12,382 nt of DNA from JBJHCA01 sp050485785 (GCA_050485785.1 JBJHCA010000088.1:1-12382), one strand, 5' to 3'; positions 1-7,287 are shown, counted from the first letter of the stretch. Translations and numbers: made by a program. The notes: generated from the sequence alone by a model not told the origin.

Positions 1-1781
1 CCGGCGGGCGGACTTATTACGGGCATCCCAGCCTGAGGCGGCCTGATCAGGTGCAGATTCCGCATCAGTCATCGGCAACCGGAATGCAGGCTATACCGGC
101 AACCGGTTCAGCCATGGGCATGCGGTCTAAGGAGATCCATTTTGAAGAACACCGTCATGCTGAAGTAAAGCCTTTGGTGCTTTGTTCCCTGGGCGATGCC
201 TCCGTAACTGAAGGAGAAGTAGCTGAAGCATTTCAGATGGCGGCCCTCAAGCAGTTTCCCATAATTTATCTGGTGCAGGACAATGAGTGGGATATCAGTG
301 CACATGCCCGCGAGATCCGGGCCATGGATGCGGCAGAATATGCAAAAGGATTTCCCGGCATTTCGGTTCGCTCCGTGGATGGCAGCAATTTTGAAGAGTG
401 CTATCAGGTGATGAAGGAAGTGATTGACATTGTTCGGACAGAGCGCAGACCATTTTTGGTGCATGCGAAGGTTCCGCTGCTCAATCATCATACATCGGGA
501 GTAAGGAAGGAGTGGTATCGTGATGACCTTGAGGAGCATCTGACCAGAGATCCGTATCCGGCCCTGAAAGCCTTGCTGAAAACGCATGATATAGATGAAT
601 TGACCATTGAGACCTGGGAATACGAAAGCGCTCAAAAGGTGAAGGAGGATTTTGATCAAGCGCTGCAAGCGCCGGATCCGGATCCCGGAGACCTTTTTAC
701 CCATGACTTTGCTCCGACACCGGTAATTGAGGAAACCGGAGAGCGAACCCCTGCGGACAAGTCACCAACGGTGATGGTGGATTGTGCGCTATTTGCCGTT
801 CGCGAACTGATGACGAGCCACAAGGAATGTCTTTTGTACGGTCAGGATGTTGGTGGTCGTTTGGGAGGAGTATTTCGCGAAGCGGCTACCCTGGCACAGC
901 AATTTGGGGATGAACGCGTATTCAATACCCCCATACAGGAAGCTTTTATTGTCGGAAGTACAGTAGGTATGTCGGCCGTAGGGCTCAAACCCATTGTTGA
1001 AGTACAGTTTGCCGATTATATCTGGCCCGGCCTCAACCAGTTGTTTACGGAAGTAAGCCGCAGTTGCTACTTGACCAACGGAAAATGGCCGGTGAGCATG
1101 ATCCTTCGGGTTCCGATAGGAGCTTACGGCAGCGGAGGGCCCTATCACTCCTCCAGTGTTGAGTCGGTGGTGGTGAATATACGGGGTATTAAGATTGCGT
1201 ATCCCAGTACCGGTGCCGATCTCAAAGGTTTGCTCAAGTCAGCATACGATGATCCTAACCCGGTGGTAATTTTCGAACACAAGGGATTGTACTGGTCAAA
1301 AATAGAAGGAACGGAAGCGGCCAAAACCGTAGAGCCAGCCGAAGACTACCGCATACCTTTTGGCAAGGCTAGGGTAGCACTGGAGGCTGATCCGGCACTG
1401 GTAAGCAAAGGGAATACGCTGGCTGTGATCACCTATGGCATGGGTGTCCACTGGGCACTGAATGCAGCCCGTTCATTTGAAGGGAGAATAGAGATCATAG
1501 ACCTGAGAACACTGGCCCCACTGGATGCCGAAGCCATGTATGATGCTGCCGGCAGGCACGGCAAGTGTCTGGTGGTAACAGAAGAGCCGGTGGATAATAC
1601 TTTTGCCCAAAGCCTGGCAGCACGAATTCAGGAGCATTGTTTTGAAAGTCTGGATGCACCGGTTCGCACACTGGGATCGGAGAATATGCCGGCCATTCCG
1701 CTCAATTCCATTCTGGAGCAAACCATGATCCCATCTGCTGAGAAAGTGAGGCAGGCCATTGAGGCACTGCTACAATACTGA
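1..1781 (+). CDS. Fused alpha/beta E1 subunit of a thiamine-dependent 2-oxoacid dehydrogenase (5' partial)
   Basis: This is the E1 component of a branched-chain 2-oxoacid or pyruvate dehydrogenase-type complex. It decarboxylates a 2-oxoacid using thiamine diphosphate and passes the acyl group to lipoyl-E2. The frame is open from base 3, so the gene runs in from outside the window; the GTG at 51 is not the start. About 592 residues are visible. The alpha half shows the thiamine diphosphate motif, GDASVTEGE at about 192-218 closing with the Asn of QDNEW near 282, and a later HHTSG loop. After a linker near 670-760 comes the beta half: CLLYGQDVGG, the PIQEAFIVGSTVGM stretch, a GLKPIVEVQFADY motif, then a transketolase C-terminal-like domain from about 1420 to the stop. 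Alpha and beta are separate proteins in many bacteria; the fused form is common in Bacteroidota. Substrate preference cannot be decided, although the GSENMPAIPLN tail differs from the usual beta C-terminus. An alpha/beta hydrolase gene follows 8 bases downstream. Confidence 0.9.
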   Translation, partial: GGRTYYGHPSLRRPDQVQIPHQSSATGMQAIPATGSAMGMRSKEIHFEEHRHAEVKPLVLCSLGDASVTEGEVAEAFQMAALKQFPIIYLVQDNEWDISAHAREIRAMDAAEYAKGFPGISVRSVDGSNFEECYQVMKEVIDIVRTERRPFLVHAKVPLLNHHTSGVRKEWYRDDLEEHLTRDPYPALKALLKTHDIDELTIETWEYESAQKVKEDFDQALQAPDPDPGDLFTHDFAPTPVIEETGERTPADKSPTVMVDCALFAVRELMTSHKECLLYGQDVGGRLGGVFREAATLAQQFGDERVFNTPIQEAFIVGSTVGMSAVGLKPIVEVQFADYIWPGLNQLFTEVSRSCYLTNGKWPVSMILRVPIGAYGSGGPYHSSSVESVVVNIRGIKIAYPSTGADLKGLLKSAYDDPNPVVIFEHKGLYWSKIEGTEAAKTVEPAEDYRIPFGKARVALEADPALVSKGNTLAVITYGMGVHWALNAARSFEGRIEIIDLRTLAPLDAEAMYDAAGRHGKCLVVTEEPVDNTFAQSLAARIQEHCFESLDAPVRTLGSENMPAIPLNSILEQTMIPSAEKVRQAIEALLQY

Positions 1782-1789
1782 TTCAGGGC

Positions 1790-2566
1790 ATGCAAGCCGA
1801 AACGGGGTATTGGATAGCATGCGGATACCGGCTGAGGTACACTTTACAGCCCGTTGCCGGGGAGAAACATCGTGCTTGGGTATTGTTACATGAAGGTCTG
1901 GGATCGATTGGGCAGTGGAAGAATTTTCGGGCCATGCTGGCCAAGGCCTGCAATATGCCGGTGTACACATTTGAGCGCCGGGGCTATGGACTTTCTGACT
2001 ATACAGACGAAGCCCGAACTGCACTGTACATGCACAAAGAGGCCGGTGAGTTGCTGGATTCGGTGTTGAATCAGATTCCGCAGCCGGAGTTGTTTTTGCT
2101 GGGTCACAGCGACGGTGCTTCGATTGCGCTGATGCATCAGAACGCCAAAGTAAAGGCAGTGGTGTCGATAGCCTCGCATGTTATGGTAGAAGATGTGACC
2201 CTGGCCGGAATAAGGAAGATTCACGAGAGTGACCGGCGGGCGGTGCTGATACGGAGACTGAGGAAATACCACGGGCATCGTGCAGATCAAGTGTACTCAA
2301 GTTGGGCAGAAACCTGGCTGCATCCTGATTTCAGAAACTGGGATATTCGTCCGGAGCTCAGCAGACTGACATGCCCCGTACTGGCCATACAAGGGGATGC
2401 TGACGAGTATGGCACGGTGAAGCAACTGACTGAGATTAGGCGAAACACCCGTGCGTGCTGCCGGCTGGTGATGTTGCCAAAATGCGGGCACGCCCCGCAT
2501 TTGGAACAGGAACAAGCGGTGCTGTACGAGATCACAGACTTTTTGAGGGAGAATGACCAAGTTTAG
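1790..2566 (+). CDS. Alpha/beta-fold hydrolase
   Basis: A 258-residue soluble serine hydrolase of the alpha/beta-fold superfamily, with no signal peptide, so probably cytoplasmic. An oxyanion-type HEGLGS stretch lies at residues 34-39. The nucleophile elbow is GHSDG with Ser107. The likely acid is Asp205 in QGDADEYG, and the base is His234 in KCGHAPHLE. The order and spacing match the family, and the length is typical. A lid segment probably occupies residues 130-185. The substrate is unknown; esterase, lactonase or C-C bond hydrolase activity are all possible. The ATG lies 8 bases after the stop of the E1 gene, with no convincing Shine-Dalgarno sequence, so co-transcription and possibly translational coupling are likely. 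Whether the enzyme works in the same pathway as E1 is inference. Confidence 0.88.
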   Translation: MQAETGYWIACGYRLRYTLQPVAGEKHRAWVLLHEGLGSIGQWKNFRAMLAKACNMPVYTFERRGYGLSDYTDEARTALYMHKEAGELLDSVLNQIPQPELFLLGHSDGASIALMHQNAKVKAVVSIASHVMVEDVTLAGIRKIHESDRRAVLIRRLRKYHGHRADQVYSSWAETWLHPDFRNWDIRPELSRLTCPVLAIQGDADEYGTVKQLTEIRRNTRACCRLVMLPKCGHAPHLEQEQAVLYEITDFLRENDQV

Positions 2567-2822
2567 ATTCGGGGAAGCTGTTTTCATGGTTATTCATTGC
2601 CTTGCCGGTAAACTCAAGTGGCTACAGGGCTAAATCTGCGACTACAGCCTAGATCGGGTCAACAAAAAGATATCCAAAAAAAACAACTTCAAAATAAAAG
2701 AGCGGATACAACTTTACAACATGGGTAATCTACGGCCACATTGAACAATTTTTGCATGACAAGTGGATGATATTTAGGGCAATATAGGTTGATACACAAT
2801 AAAAATGCAGATAAATTATTAA
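2567..2822. other. AT-rich intergenic spacer
   Basis: This stretch separates the hydrolase gene from the NYN gene. It has several A-rich runs (for example near 2660-2700), no recognisable coding sequence on either strand, no T-tract terminator and no RNA gene signature. A loose direct repeat of CTACAG occurs near 2621 and 2642. The promoter for the next gene starts just after it. Confidence 0.5.
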
Positions 2823-2853
2823 TTTGCAGGAATATCAAAATTGAGTAACTTTG
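2823..2853 (+). promoter_or_regulatory. Bacteroidota housekeeping-type promoter for the NYN gene
   Basis: TTTG at 2823-2826 is followed after exactly 19 bases by TAACTTTG at 2846-2853. This matches both halves of the known Bacteroidota primary-sigma consensus (TTTG near -33, TAnnTTTG near -7) with no mismatch. Transcription would begin around 2858-2860, leaving a leader of about 38 bases before the ATG at 2897. The site is a sequence match only; the start point is inferred. Confidence 0.7.
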
Positions 2854-2896
2854 GCGTCCTTAGAATGATATAGAAATAAAATATACCCACCAAATT

Positions 2897-3877
2897 ATGA
2901 TTAGGCCCAATAATAATCTCATTAGAATTGGAATTTTTTACGACGGCAATTACTTTCACCATGTCAGCAATTATTACAACTATGTACACGAGCGGCGAAG
3001 CAGGATCAGTATTTCTGGTCTGCACCGTTTTATACGTTCGCAGGTAGCTCAGGAGGAGAGTGCTGATACCAGAGAGTGCCAGATTGTAGAAGCCCATTAT
3101 TTTCGCGGCAGGCTGAATGCGCGCGATGCCAGCCAACGTGGAAATCAGTTGTATTACGACCGCGTGTTTGACGACATTTTGATATCTGAAGGGGTGCTTG
3201 CGCATTACCTTCCCATCAAGAATTTTAACGGGAGCCGGACGGAGAAAGGGGTAGATGTATGGCTTGCCCTGGAAGCTTACGAAAGAACCATAAACAAGCA
3301 TTTCAACGTCATAGTTCTCATTGCTTCTGATGGCGACTACGTGCCGCTTATCCGCAAGCTCAACGGGCTGGGAACCCGGGTAATGGTTCTGAGCTGGGAC
3401 TTTGAATATCAGACAGAAGACGGGCACAAGATCGTGACCAGAACGTCGCAGGACTTGCTTGAGGAGGTTACTTACCCCATTGCGATGAACGAAATTATCG
3501 ACAACCGGGTAAGGAAGAATGATCCGCTGGTGACCAATTTATTTGTGCAGGTGGACTATACACCTAAGCATCAGGTGAGTCAGCAGGCCTACAAAGAGGC
3601 CGGACTGGTAGCGGGTGAGCGCAAAACCAGTACGGTACACAGTCTGAAAGTGGGCTATGGATTCATCAGCTTTCCGCCGAACAACCTGTTTTTTCACTAT
3701 ACCAGCCTGGAGGATATTGACTTCAATGAGCTTCGGGAAGGGGATCTGGTTGAATTTGTTGTGGATTACAATGACCATGGTGAGCCGGTGGCCAAGCAGG
3801 TTCGGTTTTTAGGTGAGGGCGAACTGGAAGGCGAGGATGACGAGTACTACGAAGATGAGTATGCCGGCAACGAGTAG
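2897..3877 (+). CDS. NYN-domain (LabA/DUF88-like) putative RNase with C-terminal cold-shock-like domain
   Basis: A 326-residue soluble protein. Residues about 8-195 form a NYN (PIN-like) domain: IGIFYDGNYF with Asp16, then TEKGVDVWLALEA with Asp120, then IASDGDYVP with Asp145 and Asp147, then a hydrophobic strand RVMVLSW. These acidic residues are the usual metal-binding set of NYN nucleases. Residues about 245-305 resemble a cold-shock/OB fold: VGYGFISFP is RNP1-like, LFFHYTSLED is RNP2-like, and REGDLVEFVVD follows. The C-terminus from about 307 is a highly acidic tail. By family knowledge, NYN proteins cleave or process RNA; the cold-shock domain would supply single-stranded RNA binding. 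No target can be named. The gene stands alone on its strand under its own promoter. The start at 2897 is the first ATG after that promoter and lies close to the conserved first strand; no Shine-Dalgarno is seen. Confidence 0.85.
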   Translation: MIRPNNNLIRIGIFYDGNYFHHVSNYYNYVHERRSRISISGLHRFIRSQVAQEESADTRECQIVEAHYFRGRLNARDASQRGNQLYYDRVFDDILISEGVLAHYLPIKNFNGSRTEKGVDVWLALEAYERTINKHFNVIVLIASDGDYVPLIRKLNGLGTRVMVLSWDFEYQTEDGHKIVTRTSQDLLEEVTYPIAMNEIIDNRVRKNDPLVTNLFVQVDYTPKHQVSQQAYKEAGLVAGERKTSTVHSLKVGYGFISFPPNNLFFHYTSLEDIDFNELREGDLVEFVVDYNDHGEPVAKQVRFLGEGELEGEDDEYYEDEYAGNE

Positions 3878-3889
3878 TATTCGTTGTCG
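3865..3889 (+). terminator. Weak stem-loop over the stop codon of the NYN gene
   Basis: Positions 3865-3873 pair with 3881-3889 (nine pairs, one G-U) around a 7-base loop that contains the TAG stop. There is no T tract behind it, so it is a poor intrinsic terminator. It may instead stabilise the mRNA end. The following 75 bases up to the convergent lipoprotein gene hold nothing clearer. Confidence 0.2.
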
Positions 3890-3965
3890 TATTGAGCATC
3901 CCATTTGTAAAACTTGATGGCGAGAGCAATGGCGTTTTTATGGCATAGCACCGGCAGCTATGGCC

Positions 3966-4892
3966 TCAATCTCCGTCATACCACAGCCCTGAAAACAGAG
4001 AATCTCTCAGCAAATCGTCTGCCATGGTGTTCAGGTTCCAGTAATCACTGGATGTAAAACGGTGAAGGGTGGCGGATGAAATGCGGACCGGTTCTATACC
4101 GGTCAGGTCATAATCATTTCGCATGACCAGTTGAGGGGTACTACCGGTAGTGTAGAACAAGTCAACTTTTCGCGGGAGCTCGTCATAACTGACCGAAACT
4201 CTGATGAGCGGTGTATCTATGCCATTCAATGCGGGGAGTGATTCCTTTTGATGTATAGCGATGTATGCCGGCCATGCTTTGATGTCCTGCTGTGTTGCAT
4301 TGAGGTATTCCAGAGCCGGGATCATCATCAGGGCGGTTTCCTCAGGCAGGGCATCCGGTTGGAGCAGCAGCAAACCGGGGATGTGGTCTTCCATCAGCAC
4401 GGCATCGGTGCGCAGGTGGCGGTCACCTAGCTGCTCAAAATAACTGAACTGCCTGAACTCATGTCCATCCCGAACGAGGTTTTGCTGGATGTAGGACTGG
4501 CCGCACCAATCCTGACTGCTGAGGACGGTTTTAAAAGCATCGCCATGATGGAAGCCCGTGAATGACGAAGTCATAACCGAATAATCGTAAATGCCCGTGG
4601 AGAATCGCTTGAGGTTGATATGCTTCAAAACTTTAACATGATCGGTTTGTACCGGATTGTCTACTTTATGTCCTACGGCGGGGTCGAAATCCTCCGTAAC
4701 CCAAACCGAAACGGCATAACCAGAGCGCAGTCCCCCGTATTTCATTTCCTGAAGGCGGTACACGGCAATATCAGCCAGCCCTCGGTACCAGTAGTGTTCG
4801 TTGATATGATGGATAGAAAAGTGAGGCTGCTTGCCGGAGTCACAGGCTGCCAGGCATAAGAACAGTGACGAAATCCAAAAAACAAGTTTCAT
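3966..4892 (-). CDS. Predicted lipoprotein of unknown function
   Basis: A 308-residue protein with a lipoprotein signal: Met-Lys, a hydrophobic run, then the lipobox LAAC with Cys17 as the lipidated residue. The mature protein starts CDSGKQPHF. It would sit in the inner or outer membrane facing the periplasm or the outside. The body carries recognisable blocks: HYWYRGLADIAVYRLQEMKYG (32-52 region), VSVWVTEDFDP (61-71), a KRFSTGIYDYSVMTSSF stretch (95-111) and SQDWCGQSY (126-134). I recall related Bacteroidota lipoproteins with this W..G.A.I..Y.L...RYG and VTEDF pattern, sometimes mislabelled as septum-formation inhibitor Maf. It has no Maf nucleotide-hydrolase motif, so that name should not be used. 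It lies 103 bases downstream of prfB on the same strand. No Shine-Dalgarno or clear promoter was found before it. Function unknown. Confidence 0.82.
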   Translation of the reverse strand: MKLVFWISSLFLCLAACDSGKQPHFSIHHINEHYWYRGLADIAVYRLQEMKYGGLRSGYAVSVWVTEDFDPAVGHKVDNPVQTDHVKVLKHINLKRFSTGIYDYSVMTSSFTGFHHGDAFKTVLSSQDWCGQSYIQQNLVRDGHEFRQFSYFEQLGDRHLRTDAVLMEDHIPGLLLLQPDALPEETALMMIPALEYLNATQQDIKAWPAYIAIHQKESLPALNGIDTPLIRVSVSYDELPRKVDLFYTTGSTPQLVMRNDYDLTGIEPVRISSATLHRFTSSDYWNLNTMADDLLRDSLFSGLWYDGD

Positions 4893-4929
4893 TTCGACGC
4901 ATTTTTGCGATATCTGTACAACAAGCCTG

Positions 4930-4986
4930 AGCCCGGCTGGTTAACATGAGCGTGATTATTTAGAACCTTTAAATTCTGGCCGGGCT
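4930..4986 (-). repeat. Eight-base inverted repeat between prfB and the lipoprotein gene
   Basis: AGCCCGGC at 4930-4937 is the perfect reverse complement of GCCGGGCT at 4979-4986, with 41 bases between. On the minus strand this begins 9 bases after the prfB stop. The loop is long and no T run follows, so it is not a standard intrinsic terminator. It could fold in the mRNA between the two genes or be chance. Confidence 0.3.
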
Positions 4987-4995
4987 TCAAAGTTC

Positions 4996-6082
4996 CTATT
5001 CGACATTGATGGCCAAAAGCTGGGCTTTCAGGAAGGGCATCAGATTGCCATCCAGCACATCCTGGGCCTGGCTGGTTTCAAAACCGCTCCGAATGTCTTT
5101 AACCATTTTGTAGGGATGCAGCACGTAGTTTCGGATTTGCGAGCCCCATTCGATTTTTTGTTTGGAGGCTTCAATTTTGTCCCGTTCGGCATTGCGTTTC
5201 TGAATCTCGAGTTCGTAAAGCCGACTTTTCAGCATTTGCATGGCTTTATCGCGATTCATGTGCTGGCTGCGTTCCTGCTGACACTCTACTACCAGGCCAC
5301 TGGGAGCGTGACGCAATCGCACGGCCGAATCGGTTTTATTGACATGCTGTCCGCCTGCACCGCTTGACCGGAAAGTTTCCATAGTAACGTCAGCCGGATT
5401 CAGGTCAATCTGAATACTGTCATCCACCATGGGGTACACAAAAACCGAGGCGAAAGTAGTTTGTCGCTTGCCCTGCGAATTAAAGGGCGATATGCGCACA
5501 AGCCGGTGAACGCCGGACTCCTTTTTCAACATACCGTAGGCAAACTCGCCTTCAATTTCGAAAGCTACAGAACGATACCCTGCCACATCATCTGGCAGTG
5601 CGCTGATCTCTTTAAGCCGGTAATTGTTTTTTTCAGCCCACATGGCATACATTCGGTAGAGCATTTCCACCCAATCGCAGCTTTCCGTGCCGCCTGCGCC
5701 ACTGTTGATTTCCACCACACAGTTGAGACTGTCTTCCGGATCGTTGAGTGTAGAGCGCACTTCCAGGTCGTCAATCAGGTCCATGGCTTTTTCTTTTTGT
5801 TGAATCAGCTCACTTTCCGTGACTTCCTGTGCCTTATAGTATTCGAACATCAGTTCGAGATCGTCGAGTTCGCGGGTGGCATTTTCATACAGGCTTATCC
5901 AGCTTCTGTGGCCCTTGATTTCGCGCATTACCTTTTCAGCCTTTTCGGCCTGAGTCCAGAATTCCGGATCCCCGGTTTTCAGCTCAAGGATGGCCATTTT
6001 CTGCTTGCGGGCATCGACGTCAAAGATACCTCCTTATGGAACCCAGACGGGATTTTAGTTTTTGCAATTGTTCGCCGGTCAT
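4996..6082 (-). CDS. prfB: Peptide chain release factor 2, programmed +1 frameshift
   Basis: RF2 recognises UAA and UGA on the ribosome and triggers peptide release. The long frame contains the stop-reading tripeptide SPF (SGVHRLVRISPFNSQGK) and the catalytic GGQ in SSGAGGQHVNKTD. The longest single-frame ORF starts at 5997 and would lack the usual N-terminus. The true start is the ATG at 6082-6080. The first frame gives 20 codons (MTGEQLQKLK to RRYL), then an in-frame TGA at 6022-6020. Slipping +1 at the CTT codon (6025-6023) continues as DVDARKQKM into the long frame. The total is 361 residues, matching the usual RF2 length (E. coli 365), with GGQ at about 243-245 and SPF at about 198-200. 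The CDS must therefore be joined as 6082..6023 and 6021..4996. Low RF2 increases slippage, which is the known autoregulation. The lipoprotein gene follows 103 bases later. Confidence 0.96.
6019..6036 (-). promoter_or_regulatory. prfB: prfB programmed +1 frameshift signal
   Basis: On the minus strand, 6036-6019 reads TAAGGAGGTATCTTTGAC. It contains an internal Shine-Dalgarno, three bases, the slippery CTT, the in-frame TGA and a following C, the same architecture as in E. coli. TAAGGAGGT (6036-6028) is fully complementary over 9 bases to the canonical 3' end of 16S rRNA. This is the strongest Shine-Dalgarno in the window, although most genes here have none. Confidence 0.95.
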
Positions 6083-6099
6083 GTTGTCTGTTTAGGGTG

Positions 6100-6107
6100 C
6101 AAAGATA
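6100..6107 (-). promoter_or_regulatory. Candidate -7 element for prfB
   Basis: TATCTTTG on the minus strand at 6107-6100 fits TAnnTTTG, 17 bases upstream of the prfB ATG. This implies a very short leader of about 10-12 bases. No TTTG was found at the expected -33 distance, so the call rests on one half-site. Confidence 0.4.
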
Positions 6108-6268
6108 GTGAATAATCAGGCAGGCTTAGCACTTATTCAACAAACCATGCTTATCTCAATGGCTGAGAAAGGTAATATTTTGGCATCTGATTTGCCTTTC
6201 CCGGCTTAAGGTTAGATATTTATGTCAAATACAAGCCAGTATGTACTTGGTGTTTTCATTTTGGATAT

Positions 6269-6291
6269 CTCTTTGTGGGGCCCTCCGGGCC
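6269..6291. repeat. Intergenic hairpin with TCC loop behind CTCTTTGTGGG (copy 1)
   Basis: CTCTTTGTGGG at 6269-6279 runs into a hairpin, GGCCC (6279-6283), loop TCC, GGGCC (6287-6291). The same 11-mer followed by a differently sequenced TCC-looped hairpin occurs at 11137-11163. A shared leader with a conserved shape but changed stem suggests a small dispersed element. The surrounding 6108-6312 has no gene that I can recognise. Confidence 0.4.
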
Positions 6292-6312
6292 ATGTGGCGT
6301 TGATTGGCATGG

Positions 6313-6922
6313 ATGCGGATTTTAGCCTTACTCCCTGCTATCATTTACTGCGAATTTGTACCAGACATCCATGTGCGGCCTGCGGCCGGTGACACCGCTG
6401 CCTCGCGGCTCATTTTGGGGCCCGGGCTGTTGTGCACGGGGCAGACAGGTTTATACAGAACAGTGGATAGTGCAGCCTTGCACTGGATTTGAAAGCATGA
6501 AGAACGAGTTCTTCATCATGCAATGGATCGGGAAACCAGCATTAAACCGGACAGTCCTGGTGCATATACCTAGTTGGCCGTTTATCCTGACCATGCCGAT
6601 ACGCTGATGAAAACCATTGAAGTGCGCACTCAGCCTCCGCCACCCGGGGAAATAACCGGTCCTGCGGAAGTGTGTATGGGTTTGCCCCTGGGGTATATAA
6701 GTACCCCGTCACCAACTGCACCTGCACAATCTGCCGGAAGGCACGCAATTCCGCATGTACAGTATCACCGGGCAGGAGGTCGCACTGCCGGGCAACCCGA
6801 TTGGGTTAAGTCAAAATGGAGTGCTGAATGTGAGCGGGGTGCCGGCAGGGTCTTACATCCTTCGCCTTCAGGTACATGATGGCGAAAGCCGCAACTTTCT
6901 GATCCTGGTCGGTGGCAGATGA
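6313..6922 (+). pseudogene. Decayed secreted protein with PKD/Ig-like repeats and T9SS C-terminal sorting domain
   Basis: One frame from 6313 starts with a signal-like MRILALLPAIIY. It gives a repeat-type block LILGPGLLCTGQTGLY (6409-6456), a TGA at 6490, then KPDSPGAYT, a TAG at 6571, and then a TIEVRTQPPPPGEITGPAEV stretch and CMGLPLGY (about 6610-6696). GPGLLCTG and GPAEVCMG are two copies of the I.GP..vC.G opening seen in PKD/Ig-like repeats of Bacteroidota surface proteins. The reading then moves to another frame, where LHLHNLPEGTQFRMYSITGQ (from about 6716), then VLNVSGVPAGSYILRLQV, end at the TGA 6920-6922. That is a typical Type IX secretion type A sorting domain. Two in-frame stops, a frame change and only one full repeat point to a gene reduced by point mutation and probably internal deletion. 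The exact 5' limit is uncertain. The cargo function is lost from view. Confidence 0.7.
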
Positions 6923-6949
6923 AACCAGCATTGCGGTTTGAGCCTGTCA

Positions 6950-7001
6950 CATTTTTTGTGGCCTTGGTCGCAAGAAAGCGCCAGGCTACCAACAAAAAAT
7001 G
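6950..7001. repeat. 52-base imperfect hairpin
   Basis: CATTTTTTGT (6950-6959) is the perfect reverse complement of ACAAAAAATG (6992-7001). Inside, GG/CC, CCT/AGG, GG/CC and CGC/GCG can pair with small bulges around an AAGAAA loop. GCGCCAGGC occurs directly repeated at 6978-6986 and 7001-7009. It starts 28 bases after the pseudogene's stop. It could be a relic of that gene's terminator, which would work in both directions because of the T and A tracts, or a small mobile hairpin. The rest of 7010-7287 holds no gene. Confidence 0.45.
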
Positions 7002-7103
7002 CGCCAGGCCCCTTGAGAGCCCCTAAAACACCACCCCACCAAAAACTATAAAGCACAGCTATATATTACCCGAAAGTATACATAAATACAATGGTTCCAT
7101 GAG

Positions 7104-7133
7104 TTTACCTCATGATAAAAAGCGGTAAATTTG
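7104..7133 (+). promoter_or_regulatory. Candidate promoter upstream of the DUF4242 gene
   Basis: TAAATTTG at 7126-7133 fits TAnnTTTG. The upstream element is only TTTA at 7104-7107 with an 18-base gap, so the -33 half is imperfect. The implied leader would be about 150 bases and would include a small hairpin, GCCTGA (7249-7254) with TCAGGC (7266-7271), 16 bases before the ATG. Confidence 0.3.
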
Positions 7134-7287
7134 GATGCATTTTGCTTGTAAAGCCATCTGTACTCATTGTTATTTTCATTGACCTTTGCCAATCATGCCA
7201 ACTGCAACCAGAAGAGGAGGCCGGGAACCTCAAAATAAACGGGGCATAGCCTGACAGCCTTACGATCAGGCCAAACAAATTCTCATT

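Noticed and set aside
51..53. GTG as start of the E1 gene
   Set aside because: The same frame is open to the window edge and encodes family sequence (GHPSLRRPDQ) before it, so the gene is simply cut by the window.
108..704. 198-residue minus-strand frame
   Set aside because: It is antisense to the E1 alpha half, with low-complexity composition and no recognisable motif.
2819..3427. 202-residue minus-strand frame
   Set aside because: It lies opposite the NYN gene, shows no domain pattern and covers that gene's promoter.
5995..5997. ATG at 5997 as the prfB start
   Set aside because: It would drop the conserved N-terminus; the frameshift site upstream explains the missing residues exactly.
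5461..6108. 215-residue plus-strand frame
   Set aside because: It is antisense to prfB and its product has no family resemblance.
6304..6492. A small intact gene at the start of the T9SS relic
   Set aside because: The family-like sequence continues past the TGA in the same frame, so this is a fragment and not a complete small protein.
6490..6573. Stop-codon readthrough or selenocysteine at TGA 6490 and TAG 6571
   Set aside because: Two different stops plus a frame change downstream fit decay better, and no recoding element was seen.
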